Source of the DNA: Paraburkholderia sp. DHOC27
GTDB taxonomy: Bacteria > Pseudomonadota > Gammaproteobacteria > Burkholderiales > Burkholderiaceae
Direction of reading: 5' to 3'
NCBI RefSeq assembly: GCF_003429005.1
Contig: NZ_QVQV01000001.1
Location: forward strand, 985,864 to 1,049,863
DNA: 64,000 nt
Positions 25,389 to 34,205 of the stretch are shown here, piece after piece. Numbering within the stretch: position 1 is the stretch's first letter; each line of letters begins with the position of its first letter. A model generated the notes under the pieces. The model was not told where the DNA came from. It worked only from the letters and a program-made list of their open reading frames with translations, and made no database searches. A program made the translations under genes and the position numbers.

Positions 25389-26096
25389 ATGGAGACCTGC
25401 TTCTTCGAGAAGGACCCGACTTCGTCACTCGCACCCCGTGCGCTTGCGGAGGGAATCGGTACATGCCTGCTGATGCTCGTTGCGGCGAGTTCGGGGCTGG
25501 TCGCCCACAGGCTGCTTCCTGACAGTTCGGCGCTCGCGCTCGCGGCCAGTGCCTGCGGAATCGCGGGTTCCCTGATCGGCCTGATCGTCGCGTTCGGTTC
25601 CGCCTCGGGTGGCCATTTCAATCCACTGATCAGCGGCCTGCAATGGCTTGCTGGCGAGCGAAAACTCAGTTGCGCCGTCGCTTATATAGTCGCTCAACTG
25701 ATCGGCGCGATAGTGGGCGTGTTGCTGGCCCATGCCATCTTTGGGATGCCTGAGCAAATCGCGAATCCCGAGACGCCGAACTGGGCGTTCGTTGTCAGCG
25801 AACTGATTGCCTCGTTTGGCCTGATGATGATCGTCTTTGGCTGCGCCCGCAGCGGTCGGAAAGACGCCGGTCCTTTTGCGGTTGGCGCATGGTTGTTTGC
25901 GGCGATCATTGCGACGCCATCGACCTCATATGCCAATCCTGCGATTACATGTGCGGCTCTATTTGCCGACGGTCCGATCCGGCTGGGTTCGAGCACCGCC
26001 GGTCTCTATCTGCTAGCGGAACTCGCTGGCGCGCTGATCGCCTATCTGGCATTCCAGACTATCTATCCGCAGCGCGATCGCGAAGCGACCTCCTAG
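25389..26096 (+). CDS. MIP/aquaporin-family channel (first NPA altered to NPL)
   Basis: A 235-residue inner-membrane channel with six predicted helices and the two half-helix motifs of major intrinsic proteins: GGHFNPLIS (Asn78-Pro79-Leu80) and YANPAIT (Asn183-Pro184-Ala185). The Arg that follows the second NPA in classical aquaporins is Ile here, as in a bacterial subgroup whose pore is less water-specific. The gene follows the betaN-like gene by 17 bases. It may pass a small neutral substrate or product of the hydratase-like enzyme (nitrile, amide, carbonyl sulfide or ammonia); that is inference. A clear ribosome binding site is not seen. Confidence 0.85.
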   Translation: METCFFEKDPTSSLAPRALAEGIGTCLLMLVAASSGLVAHRLLPDSSALALAASACGIAGSLIGLIVAFGSASGGHFNPLISGLQWLAGERKLSCAVAYIVAQLIGAIVGVLLAHAIFGMPEQIANPETPNWAFVVSELIASFGLMMIVFGCARSGRKDAGPFAVGAWLFAAIIATPSTSYANPAITCAALFADGPIRLGSSTAGLYLLAELAGALIAYLAFQTIYPQRDREATS

Positions 26097-26197
26097 GCCA
26101 CAGATGGGGTTCTGATGCGCTGCCTGCAGTTGTATCCGGCCGGGCTCTCATGCCTGAGCCGGTTTGCTGAGGCGGCTGCCACTGGAGGGCGCGATTC

Positions 26198-27250
26198 ATG
26201 CTCAGAACTTTAAAGCACGTCTTCAACGACAGTTCCGCCGATGTCCGAGGCAAGGTCATCGGCATTTACTTCTTTCTCATCGTCGTGAATCTGGGCGCGT
26301 GGGCGTGGGCACTCATCGCGTTTCATAGCCGTCCCATACTGCTCGGCACCGCGCTGCTTGCCTATGGCTTTGGCCTGCGGCACGCGGTCGACGCAGATCA
26401 TATTGCCGCGATCGACAATGTCACGCGCAAGCTGATGCAGGAGAACAAGCATCCTGTCGCGGTGGGATTTTTCTTTTCCATTGGCCACTCCCTGGTACTG
26501 CTCATCGGCACCGTGGTGATCGCCCTCACAGTCATAAGCCTGCAAAACGGCTTCGATTCGTTCAACAATATCGCGGGCATTATCGGCACGCTCGTCTCAG
26601 GCGGCTTCCTGCTGCTGATGGCGATTCTGAACCTTTCGGTGGCCCGCGATGTTTACCGAACGTACCGTCACGTGCGTCGGGGTGGTGACTACGATGACGA
26701 CAGCCTGAACATTCTGCTCGGACGGCGAGGCCTGATCGCCCGCACGCTTAGACCGCTGTTCCGGCTGGTCAGTCAGAGCTGGCACATGCTGCCGGTCGGC
26801 TTTCTGTTCGGCCTGGGATTCGACACGGTGACCGAAGTGAGCCTGCTCACCGTCGCCGCGACCGAGGCCAGCAAGGGATTGCCGATTGCGTCGATTCTCG
26901 CGTTTCCCGCCTTGTTCTCTGCCGGTTTGTCGCTGATCGACACAACCGATGGCATCCTCATGCTCGGTGCCTACGGCTGGGCATTTGTGAAGCCGATTCG
27001 CAAACTCTATTACAACCTCACCATCACCATCGTTTCCGCCGCGGTGGCGGTCCTGATTGGCGGGGTTGAAACGCTCGGGCTGATTGGAGGGGAGCTGAAC
27101 CTGCAAGGCTGGTTCTGGGACCGCCTGAACGATCTGAACAACAATTTCAGCCTGTTGGGCTACGGCATCATCGGGATTTTCGTGGCGGCCTGGGTCGTCT
27201 CCTTTCTCGTGTACCGCTGGAAAAAACTGGATGAGGTGGAGATTGGTTAG
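26198..27250 (+). CDS. NiCoT-family nickel/cobalt permease
   Basis: A 350-residue membrane permease with the NiCoT signature RHAVDADHIAAIDN (about residues 62-75, the HX4DH motif) and FFSIGHSLV, plus GFLFGLGFDTVTE further on. These proteins import Ni2+ or Co2+ with high affinity. It is the last gene of the co-directional block containing the cobalt-type hydratase-like subunits, so cobalt supply is the simplest role. No urease or hydrogenase genes are in the window to argue for nickel. GGAGGG precedes ATG 26198; the 101-base gap from the channel gene allows a separate promoter. Confidence 0.93.
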   Translation: MLRTLKHVFNDSSADVRGKVIGIYFFLIVVNLGAWAWALIAFHSRPILLGTALLAYGFGLRHAVDADHIAAIDNVTRKLMQENKHPVAVGFFFSIGHSLVLLIGTVVIALTVISLQNGFDSFNNIAGIIGTLVSGGFLLLMAILNLSVARDVYRTYRHVRRGGDYDDDSLNILLGRRGLIARTLRPLFRLVSQSWHMLPVGFLFGLGFDTVTEVSLLTVAATEASKGLPIASILAFPALFSAGLSLIDTTDGILMLGAYGWAFVKPIRKLYYNLTITIVSAAVAVLIGGVETLGLIGGELNLQGWFWDRLNDLNNNFSLLGYGIIGIFVAAWVVSFLVYRWKKLDEVEIG

Positions 27251-27549
27251 ATTTCTGGCTTAGCCGGCAGCCGATTTGAGTACACGGGGTAGTTCAATCT
27301 ATGCGCCTGGCGCTGTGGCTGGGTTACTTTTGCAGTTCCCAACGGCAGGTTCAATCGATCATGATCGCGATGATCCAGACCTCAAGCTGGAACGTTCAAT
27401 TCTATTCGCTTTGCGGCGAACGGCAACCCCACTGTTGTTTCGAACCCATCACCCACACCGCGGCCATGCAAGGTTGGTGTGGATGTGTAACGATAGCCGT
27501 GCAACTCGCACCTGTCTGAAGACACTAGACAACTCAACGGGGAAGATCG

Positions 27550-27855
27550 ATGAGAGAAAATGCCGAGACGCTATTCGTTGCTTCAGAGGACATCGCAACA
27601 GCGTTGAATCTTCTGGAAAGCATTGAGGTTGAAATCGGATTCGACAGCGATGATCCGGAAAGTGTCGAGCAGGCGATTCTCGCCGTCGAGGAAGCGATCA
27701 ATACTCGACTGAGCTCCCATCGCGGCGATTCACGCATTGAATCTGCCATCCTTCGCTTCAAACTGGACTTCCGCTGCGCGATCCTCGACCAGGCCTTGTC
27801 CGATGAAGACGAGGACGAGGATGATGTGATAAGCAGCGTCCACACTCTTCAATGA
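27550..27855 (+). CDS. Small acidic hypothetical protein
   Basis: A 101-residue, strongly acidic, mostly helical cytoplasmic protein (EIGFDSDDPESVEQ; the tail has a run of Asp/Glu near residues 84-91). GGGGA precedes the ATG. I do not recognise a domain. The preceding interval (27251-27549) contains no supported gene. Confidence 0.6.
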   Translation: MRENAETLFVASEDIATALNLLESIEVEIGFDSDDPESVEQAILAVEEAINTRLSSHRGDSRIESAILRFKLDFRCAILDQALSDEDEDEDDVISSVHTLQ

Positions 27856-27943
27856 AGTTTTTGTGTCCAGGGCACCCGATCGGCAGTTGGGGTCGGGCGG
27901 GCAGCGTAGCGAGGTGCTGAACTGGAATGCCCCGAGCGCTTCT

Positions 27944-28450
27944 ATGAATACAGAGTTGAGCCCCGTGCTGATTCGGCCCACCACGGAAGAAGACTGGGAA
28001 AACTTGAAGACGATTCGTTTGGCCGCGCTGCTTGACAGTCCAACGGCCTTTGGATTGAGCTACGCCACCGCCGCCACGTATACCGATGAGCAATGGCGCG
28101 AACGGGCATCGCCTCAAACGCATCCCCAATTTTTTCTTGCCCTGAGGCAAGGGCAAGCGATGGGTCTTATCGGCGGCGCCGAAAACGTCTCGGGTGAGTA
28201 CAACCTGATAGCTATGTGGATCCGGCCTCAGGATCGAGGCATGGGCATCGCGAGCCGCCTGGTCAATGCAATCAAGGCACGCGCAATCGAACTCGGGCAT
28301 CGAAGAATCGTCTTGAGCGTCTCGCCGGACAATGCCGATGCGGTGAGAATGTATCGTCGGCAAGGATTCACATTTCTGCCCGAGTGGGAGCCGCTGGCCA
28401 GTCAACCTGGAGTCAGCGTGCAAAAGATGGAATGGAGGAGCGACCGCTGA
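27944..28450 (+). CDS. GNAT-family N-acetyltransferase
   Basis: A 168-residue GCN5-related acetyltransferase. The acetyl-CoA loop is IRPQDRGMGIASRLV (R/QxxGxG/A, about residues 92-106), followed by the VSPDNADAVRMYRRQGF motif B region that ends the fold. It transfers acetyl from acetyl-CoA to an unidentified amine. ATG 27944 is preferred over a GTG at 27863 because the extra 27 residues are not GNAT-like; no strong ribosome binding site is present for either. Confidence 0.85.
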   Translation: MNTELSPVLIRPTTEEDWENLKTIRLAALLDSPTAFGLSYATAATYTDEQWRERASPQTHPQFFLALRQGQAMGLIGGAENVSGEYNLIAMWIRPQDRGMGIASRLVNAIKARAIELGHRRIVLSVSPDNADAVRMYRRQGFTFLPEWEPLASQPGVSVQKMEWRSDR

Positions 28451-28709
28451 CCAGTAGAGCCAGTTGTCTGGACGTATATGTGTCGGTGGTCGGATCAGAC
28501 ACGCTGACCTCCGCGAATAGTCATGCGCATTCACGTGTGCGATGCCGCACCGACCTCTAGGTCCGCAGTGTGTATTTAGACGCTTGTAACCGATACACCG
28601 CTGAAGCTGAGACTCTCTTTAGCAGAAGGCGCGTGTGTCCGCTGGAGTCGCGTGGCCGCTCGGCCTGGACCCTTCTACATTGCAAGCTTTGCGGAACGAG
28701 GAATGCCAA

Positions 28710-29495
28710 ATGGAAAACAGTTCACCGGCTGAAAAGCGATACGACGTGAGCTTGTCATTTGCAGGGGAGGACCGTCCGTACGTCGAACTTGTTGCTGGTC
28801 ATTTGAGGATGCGAGGCATTCGTGTTTTCTATGACGCATTCGAAGATGTCGAGCTGTGGGGAAAAGATCTGATTGAAAGATTCGCCCAGATATATGAGCG
28901 CGAATCCGAGCTGGTTGTAGTTTTCATATCTGAGGCATACAAACAGAAGGCGTGGACAACACATGAAAGGCGGCACGCGCTTTCCGCTGCTATTCGATCG
29001 CGCCGTGAATACATCCTTCCCGTTCGATTCGACGCTACCCACCTCGATGGATTATCTTCTTCGGTTGGATATATCGATGCCACAAAGACCCCGGCGTCTG
29101 CGCTGGCAGAGCGCATAATAAGAAAGCTTGCTAGTCTCGGAATTGCTACGGCGCAATCGCAAGAAAATATTGACTCTTCGAACACAGTGACTATAGATGC
29201 GAGGTCGTTTATGGATGATCCCGCCGCCCTGTACGAGTTGCCTGTGTCGAGATTCAAAAATCTCAGCAGTTTTCTGAATGAAATATATTTTTTAATCAAA
29301 ACGAAAGTGACGCCATTCAGGTATGGTGAATCATGGATTTTGCGTGATGAAAGTGCCGGGATGGTTATCAAGAACAGTCGGATGATTTATGGAAATACCT
29401 GGGATCGAGAGGAGCCAGATACCCGACCGCTCTCTCAAGCTGGAATTAATGCGGGTGCAAGATTAACAGTCGAATCGGTAAGTCATGCAAACTAG
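28710..29495 (+). CDS. TIR-domain protein with unassigned C-terminal domain
   Basis: A 261-residue protein. Residues 10-145 form a TIR domain: YDVSLSFAGEDRPYV (beta-A), GIRVFYD (beta-B), VELWGKDL with Glu48 at the likely catalytic position, VVVFISEAY, TTHERRHAL and YILPVRFD. Bacterial TIR domains often hydrolyse NAD+ or make cyclic-ADP-ribose-type signals in phage defence. Residues 165-261 form a second domain that ends LSQAGINAGARLTVESV, reminiscent of a ubiquitin-like fold's last turn and strand; I cannot assign it. Base composition is more AT-rich than its neighbours, suggesting transfer. GAGGA sits seven bases before ATG 28710. No partner effector gene is adjacent. Confidence 0.85.
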   Translation: MENSSPAEKRYDVSLSFAGEDRPYVELVAGHLRMRGIRVFYDAFEDVELWGKDLIERFAQIYERESELVVVFISEAYKQKAWTTHERRHALSAAIRSRREYILPVRFDATHLDGLSSSVGYIDATKTPASALAERIIRKLASLGIATAQSQENIDSSNTVTIDARSFMDDPAALYELPVSRFKNLSSFLNEIYFLIKTKVTPFRYGESWILRDESAGMVIKNSRMIYGNTWDREEPDTRPLSQAGINAGARLTVESVSHAN

Positions 29496-29615
29496 ACTGT
29501 CGTTAAGGTAGTGGCAATGCTACCGTGGAAGCAGCCGTTGCCCATCTGGTGATCCAGACGGCGGCCACGTGTCGATCTACGCCGATTGCGGAAGTGCAGC
29601 TTTCGCCGTAAGCCG

Positions 29616-30500
29616 CTATCTGCCAACAGCGGCGCCTGCATCAGCAGGACCTTTCGGGGCTACGAGATTGCGCCTGGAAGCCACCTGGCGGAATTCACAA
29701 TGACGCATGTTCAACAGTGAGGGGTTGATCCCATTGGCAACTTCACCGGTCTCCGTTGCGATCCACTGAGCCCCAGCGGCAGTCGCATCGTTCACGCGCC
29801 GTGCCATGAGCGCGCGTTGGCCGCCACGACGCCGGTGGGACTCGAGCATGCTGCCCATACCCAACCACGCATGGGTGTCGTGGATGAACAGCGCGCCCCC
29901 GCCTACGGGTTGGGTTCCATCGAACACACCGTATAACTTCCAGCGTACGCGGCCGTGGATTGCACCAATCCACGTGGCAAAGTACCCGGGCAAACCGAAG
30001 CCTTGGGTAATCGCGGTGGCGATGCCGTCAACCGTCGCGTCCGTAGACAATTCGACCCGCAATGTCGTCGAGCCGCCGTCAGCGACGCCCGATTGCCGGA
30101 GCATCTTGGCCCAGCTCGACAACGGCGCGGGCGTCCAGCCTTCAGCCTCGAGTTGGCGTCCCAACGACTCTGGCGTCGCGCCTGGGTTGATGTGTAGCCA
30201 CCAGTTTTGAACACCGGCCTCGACAAATATGCTTGTTATCTGCGCGATGTTTTTGGGGCTCGCGGGCACAGAAAGTCCAAGACCAATTGCGCGATTGAAC
30301 AGCGTCAATCCTGCTCCGGGAGCGAGCAGAACCGTTGCGTCGGCTACGTGGTGCCAGGCAACACCAAGGCTGGTGCGGATAGCGGGCGATGCGCTGTCAT
30401 AGAAGTCCGCCCACGCGCGTGCCTCAATCCTGTCGGCGAGAATTGCCAGCTCTGATGGGGTTTTCACGTGCGAGGCGCTGTCGTTGTCGAGATGTGTCAT
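29616..30500 (-). CDS. GNAT-family acetyltransferase
   Basis: A 294-residue protein whose C-terminal half is GNAT-like: VGGGALFIHDTHAWLGMGS (beta4-beta5), then ESHRRRGGQRALMARRV (acetyl-CoA loop, about residues 217-233). The N-terminal half may be a second, degenerate GNAT unit (VAWHHVADATVLLAP; IFVEAGVQNWWLHI). The substrate is unknown. It is divergent from the TetR gene, and two TetR-type dyads lie between them, so joint control is plausible. Confidence 0.8.
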   Translation of the reverse strand: MTHLDNDSASHVKTPSELAILADRIEARAWADFYDSASPAIRTSLGVAWHHVADATVLLAPGAGLTLFNRAIGLGLSVPASPKNIAQITSIFVEAGVQNWWLHINPGATPESLGRQLEAEGWTPAPLSSWAKMLRQSGVADGGSTTLRVELSTDATVDGIATAITQGFGLPGYFATWIGAIHGRVRWKLYGVFDGTQPVGGGALFIHDTHAWLGMGSMLESHRRRGGQRALMARRVNDATAAGAQWIATETGEVANGINPSLLNMRHCEFRQVASRRNLVAPKGPADAGAAVGR

Positions 30501-30661
30501 GTCGTTTATCGAGCATCCGGTTCAGCAAGCTGCGTTCATGCGCGATTGCGGTTGGGGGCATGCGCAGCGCGGCTTCGCGGACCGTGCGTTTGGGCGTTGG
30601 CGTCATGACCTCGTTCAGAGGCAACGAATGCGGTACGGCACTGCCCTCGATATGCAAAATC

Positions 30662-30727
30662 TTACGGTGTAAAGTGGCGCACTGCCCGGATTATACGCAT
30701 ACTTCGAAAATAACTTTGCGGTGTAAA
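30662..30727. promoter_or_regulatory. Two TetR-type operator candidates
   Basis: TTACGGTGTAAA (30662-30673) and TTGCGGTGTAAA (30716-30727) are near-identical, 54 bases apart (about five helical turns). The first contains the dyad TTAC-N3-GTAA typical of TetR-family sites. The second ends five bases before the TetR start. Autoregulation and control of the divergent acetyltransferase are inferred. Confidence 0.55.
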
Positions 30728-30732
30728 AAAAC

Positions 30733-31416
30733 GTGATACGCACTTCGCGCAAGCAACTGTCCCGGAAGCCTGCGGCCACTGAGTCATTGGCCCGGATTCG
30801 GCTCGACCGCGGGCGAATTTCGCGTATGGCGCTCGACCTGATCGACAGAGAAGGTCTTGAGCGCTGCTCGATGCGTCGAATCGGTCAGGAACTTGGCGTC
30901 GAAGCGATGGCGCTTTATCACCATTTCAAGTCCAAAGCTGATTTGCTCGATGCGGTGCTCGAACTGCTTGCGAGCCAGATACACATTCCCGAACGCGGCA
31001 GCTGCACGCCGATCGAACGCATTCGGGTGTGCATGCGAAGTTACCGCCAGCTTGCGGTGCGTCACCCTCGCGCATTCACGCTGTTAGCCGGTCGCCGCTT
31101 CAAAACACATGGCGCGTTCGATATCTACGAGAAAGTGCTGTGCATGTATGCGGACTGCGGTCTGTCGCCTGAGCGACAGGCTCACTGGTTTCGTCTCATC
31201 GGTGGATTCGCCAACGGTGCGGGGATGGCTTACGTGGCGAGCATCGAACACAACCCTTATCCCAGCACATTGCGTTTGCAGCACGCATCCGAATCCATTC
31301 CGCTCCCGCATGTCAGCGCGGCAGCGCCTTTTCTGCGCGTCGAGGGTCTCGATGCTGCTTTTGAGTTTGGTCTCGACATTCTTCTCGATGCGCTCGAACG
31401 AGGTGGAAGGGCGTAG
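30733..31416 (+). CDS. TetR/AcrR-family transcriptional regulator
   Basis: A 227-residue regulator. The N-terminal HTH is RISRMALDLIDREGLERCSM then RRIGQELGVEAMALYHHFKSK (about residues 28-67), with a C-terminal ligand domain of the TetR_C_1 type. It is preceded by two operator-like repeats and divergent from a GNAT gene; it is convergent with the nitronate monooxygenase/SDR operon. The ligand is unknown. Confidence 0.92.
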   Translation: MIRTSRKQLSRKPAATESLARIRLDRGRISRMALDLIDREGLERCSMRRIGQELGVEAMALYHHFKSKADLLDAVLELLASQIHIPERGSCTPIERIRVCMRSYRQLAVRHPRAFTLLAGRRFKTHGAFDIYEKVLCMYADCGLSPERQAHWFRLIGGFANGAGMAYVASIEHNPYPSTLRLQHASESIPLPHVSAAAPFLRVEGLDAAFEFGLDILLDALERGGRA

Positions 31417-31467
31417 ATCTGGATTGCCTCATTGCCGTGCGAGACCGCTCCGATGCAGTCATCATCG

Positions 31468-32583
31468 CTACTGGGGCAAGACGTTTTTCCCGCCGATCAC
31501 CTCCAGGGCTTGCGCGGCAACGCTGCGGGTAATTTCGGCAGCGGGCAAAGCCTTCGCCAGACTCGCTGCCTGACCGCTCCAGAGCGGCGTAAAGTCGTCA
31601 GCTCCGTTTTGCTCACAATGGTTCCGCAAAGGCGCGAGTGAGAGGCCGGCGAGCGGGAACGGCGGAGCATCGGTGGAAAGTGGACCGAGTGCTCGCATTG
31701 CGCGATTGACGACAGCTCGCCCCGGTCGTCCCGTGAATATATTGGTGAGTGCAGTGGACTCGTCGCTGGCCCGTTCTATTGCCATCCGATAAAGAAGCGG
31801 CAATTCGACTTCTTCCGCGAGCAGATAAGCGGAGCCCATTTGCACGGCGGACGCGCCCAGCATCAGTGCTGCTGCCAGGCCGCGCCCATCTGCTATGCCA
31901 CCCGCGGCGATGACTGGCACGCTGACGGCGTCGACAATCTGCGGCACCAACGCGAACGTCCCTGCCTGCGTGTACAGTTCGCCAGGCAAAAACGTGCCAC
32001 GGTGACCACCGGCTTCAGTGCCCATTGCGATGATCGCGTCGCAGCCTTGCTGCTCCAGCCACCGGGCTTCGCTGACGGTCGTGGCCGACGAAATGATTCT
32101 GGCGCCTGTCGCACGGACCCGAGCCACAAGCGACGCCTCGGGTAAGCCGAAATGGAAGCTGACCACGCGCGGCCCGAGTTGCTCGACGACTTCACAGAAC
32201 GATTCGTCAAACGCGTGAACGCCGGCACCGCGCGGAGGTGCCGTTACTGGCGGCAGAGGCGGCACATGCGGCAGGCCCGCAGCACGCGCATACGCATCGA
32301 CGCGCTGCTGCCAGACGGACATCCGATGCGGGTCGAACGCAGGCGGCGTGTGGCAAAAGAAATTCAGGTTCAATGAGGCTGCCGTCTGCGTGCGCATCGA
32401 CGCAACAGCGCTGCGTATCTGCTCGGGGCTGAGCAAAGCGCAGGGCAAGGAGCCCAGTCCTCCGGCACGCGCCACCGCAGCCGCTAGTCGAGGATTGCCA
32501 ACGCCTGCCATGGGCGCCTGAATGATCGGCAGTTCGATGCGGAACAGCGACAGGATCCGTTCATCACGCCAGGTTTTCATCAT
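31468..32583 (-). CDS. Nitronate monooxygenase (2-nitropropane dioxygenase family)
   Basis: A 371-residue FMN-dependent TIM-barrel enzyme. It has PIIQAPMAGVGNP near the N-terminus (FMN site), GTEAGGHRGTF with the catalytic His, IAAGGIADGRG and GASAVQMGSAYL for phosphate binding. It oxidises alkyl nitronates such as propionate 3-nitronate. ATG 32583, one base after the SDR stop, is preferred over a long frame that overlaps the SDR gene. It is cotranscribed with the SDR. Confidence 0.9.
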   Translation of the reverse strand: MMKTWRDERILSLFRIELPIIQAPMAGVGNPRLAAAVARAGGLGSLPCALLSPEQIRSAVASMRTQTAASLNLNFFCHTPPAFDPHRMSVWQQRVDAYARAAGLPHVPPLPPVTAPPRGAGVHAFDESFCEVVEQLGPRVVSFHFGLPEASLVARVRATGARIISSATTVSEARWLEQQGCDAIIAMGTEAGGHRGTFLPGELYTQAGTFALVPQIVDAVSVPVIAAGGIADGRGLAAALMLGASAVQMGSAYLLAEEVELPLLYRMAIERASDESTALTNIFTGRPGRAVVNRAMRALGPLSTDAPPFPLAGLSLAPLRNHCEQNGADDFTPLWSGQAASLAKALPAAEITRSVAAQALEVIGGKNVLPQ

Positions 32584-32584
32584 T

Positions 32585-33328
32585 TCACCAGACACCCGCG
32601 GTTGAACCGCCGTCAACCGGCACGATGATCCCCGTAACGAAACTGGACCCGAGCAGGTAAAGCACCGCGTCGACCACGTCTTTCGTGGTTCCCACCGCGC
32701 CCGACGGCGCGAGCGCACGGTAGTGCTCGACGGCACCCGGCTCGTGTAACGGCGTGTCGATGACCCCCGGCGCGACCGCATTTACTTTGACGTTGTGTGC
32801 CGCGAGTTCAAGTGCCAGCGCACGCGTTGCGGCGTTAATACCGCCTTTCACCAGAGCGGGAATGACCGATGGAACGCGAACGTTCGGCTGCATCGCAATG
32901 CTCGCCGTAATGTTGATGATATGTCCTGCTCGATTCTCCGACATATGCGTTGCCGCGAGTTGAGCCGGATAGAAGAACCCTTTTAAAACGGTATTGATCA
33001 GCAGGTTCAGGTCTTCTTCGGTGTAGTCGCCCATCGGTTTGGCGATAAACGCCCCTGCGCAATTGACGAGGATGTCGACGCTACCGAATTCCGCGATTGC
33101 CTTCTTGAATAGGGCGTTTGCAACGGCCGGGTCGGCAATGTCGCCCGCCACGTGCACAAACCGCGGCGTGTTGCCCAGCAATGTTGCCGCTGCCGCCAGG
33201 CGATAGTCCGTGCGCCCATTTCCGACTACGTTAAAACCCATTGCGACTAATGCTTCCGTAATGGCAAAACCAATGCCGCTGGAGGCGCCTGTGACGATGG
33301 CGGTTCGATTGCAAGAGGGCGTGTTCAT
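32585..33328 (-). CDS. SDR-family protein lacking the catalytic tyrosine
   Basis: A 247-residue short-chain dehydrogenase fold with TGASSGIG (13-20), NCAG (89-92), Asn112 and Ser143 in NITAS. At the position of the YxxxK tyrosine there is Pro157 (PALVK, with Lys161 kept). The rest of the fold, including VNAVAPGVIDTP and PVDGG, is intact, so this is not simple decay. It may be a non-classical dehydrogenase or a pseudoenzyme. It is the upstream member of a two-gene operon with nitronate monooxygenase (one-base gap). Confidence 0.85.
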   Translation of the reverse strand: MNTPSCNRTAIVTGASSGIGFAITEALVAMGFNVVGNGRTDYRLAAAATLLGNTPRFVHVAGDIADPAVANALFKKAIAEFGSVDILVNCAGAFIAKPMGDYTEEDLNLLINTVLKGFFYPAQLAATHMSENRAGHIINITASIAMQPNVRVPSVIPALVKGGINAATRALALELAAHNVKVNAVAPGVIDTPLHEPGAVEHYRALAPSGAVGTTKDVVDAVLYLLGSSFVTGIIVPVDGGSTAGVW

Positions 33329-33589
33329 TGGATATTTCCAGTCCGAAAAAGGGTTTGCAGCGAAAAGGGCGACCAGATGAAGACTAATCAATCCAGGCGT
33401 ATCCACGAACCCTCAATCGACTCGTAATCATGTTTTATCGTCTCAAGTTCAGGTGCGGTGCCAAGCCCCAACCCCATACTTAAGTAGTATTTCCGGCCTT
33501 CCGAACAGTCGATACCCTGTCCAGTCATCGGAGCGTTTTTGTCGCTTTGGCCCAGCCGGTTACACGGTATTTTTTCCACAGAGTTCCAA

Positions 33590-33976
33590 TTGCATACTCA
33601 ATCGGACGAGATTATTGCCATTGTGGACGACGACCAGGCCATCAGGGTTGCCATCGCGGGTCTCGTCCGGTCGATGGGATGGCAGGCGGAACTGTTCGAG
33701 TCCGCGCTCGCCTTTCTGCAGTCGCCGAACATTGCACGAACGGCCTGCGTGGTATCTGACGTGCGTATGCCCGGCATGTCCGGCGTCGAGATGCACGACC
33801 GGCTTTTGCAGCTAGGTTATCGATTGCCAACGATCTTTGTCACGGCTTTCCCCATTCCGGAGCTCGACGAGAAACGTGGCGTGCCCGGAGTCATCGCCAT
33901 CCTTCTGAAGCCCATCGATCCAACGGTCATGGCTGAGCATCTCGAGCGTGCGCTGGCTGCGTCCGGCAACGCCTGA
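33590..33976 (+). CDS. Orphan receiver-domain response regulator
   Basis: A receiver-only protein of about 129 residues: acidic triad VDDD, phospho-acceptor Asp in VVSDVRMPGMSG, Thr in FVTAFP and Lys in LLKPID. The frame opens at a TTG at 33539, but the homologous part begins after the TTG at 33590, which has AGAG upstream; the start is uncertain. No kinase gene is adjacent. It could receive phosphate from either HEVxQPL-type kinase in the window (inference). Confidence 0.82.
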   Translation: MHTQSDEIIAIVDDDQAIRVAIAGLVRSMGWQAELFESALAFLQSPNIARTACVVSDVRMPGMSGVEMHDRLLQLGYRLPTIFVTAFPIPELDEKRGVPGVIAILLKPIDPTVMAEHLERALAASGNA

Positions 33977-34205
33977 GGGGTTCCGTTACTCCACGTTGTC
34001 CGATGCGACTGTGGGGTGACTTGAGTGCGCCCTGATGGGCATTTGCGTTGCAGGGGACTTGAGACGAATGAATGGGTAGCCAGGCCGTGAAAGCATGTGC
34101 GTATGTATCAATCTTCGCGCTTGCCTTCAGCCCGTTGCGGGTGAGTGCGTGTGACTCTGCAGCCTGCGAGAATCCGTCATCCTGGCAGGCTGCGTGTTTT
34201 CTTCT

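Noticed and set aside
28710..29495. Multi-gene TIR defence operon (Thoeris-like)
   Set aside because: No adjacent sensor/effector partner such as ThsA; neighbours are a GNAT gene on each side.
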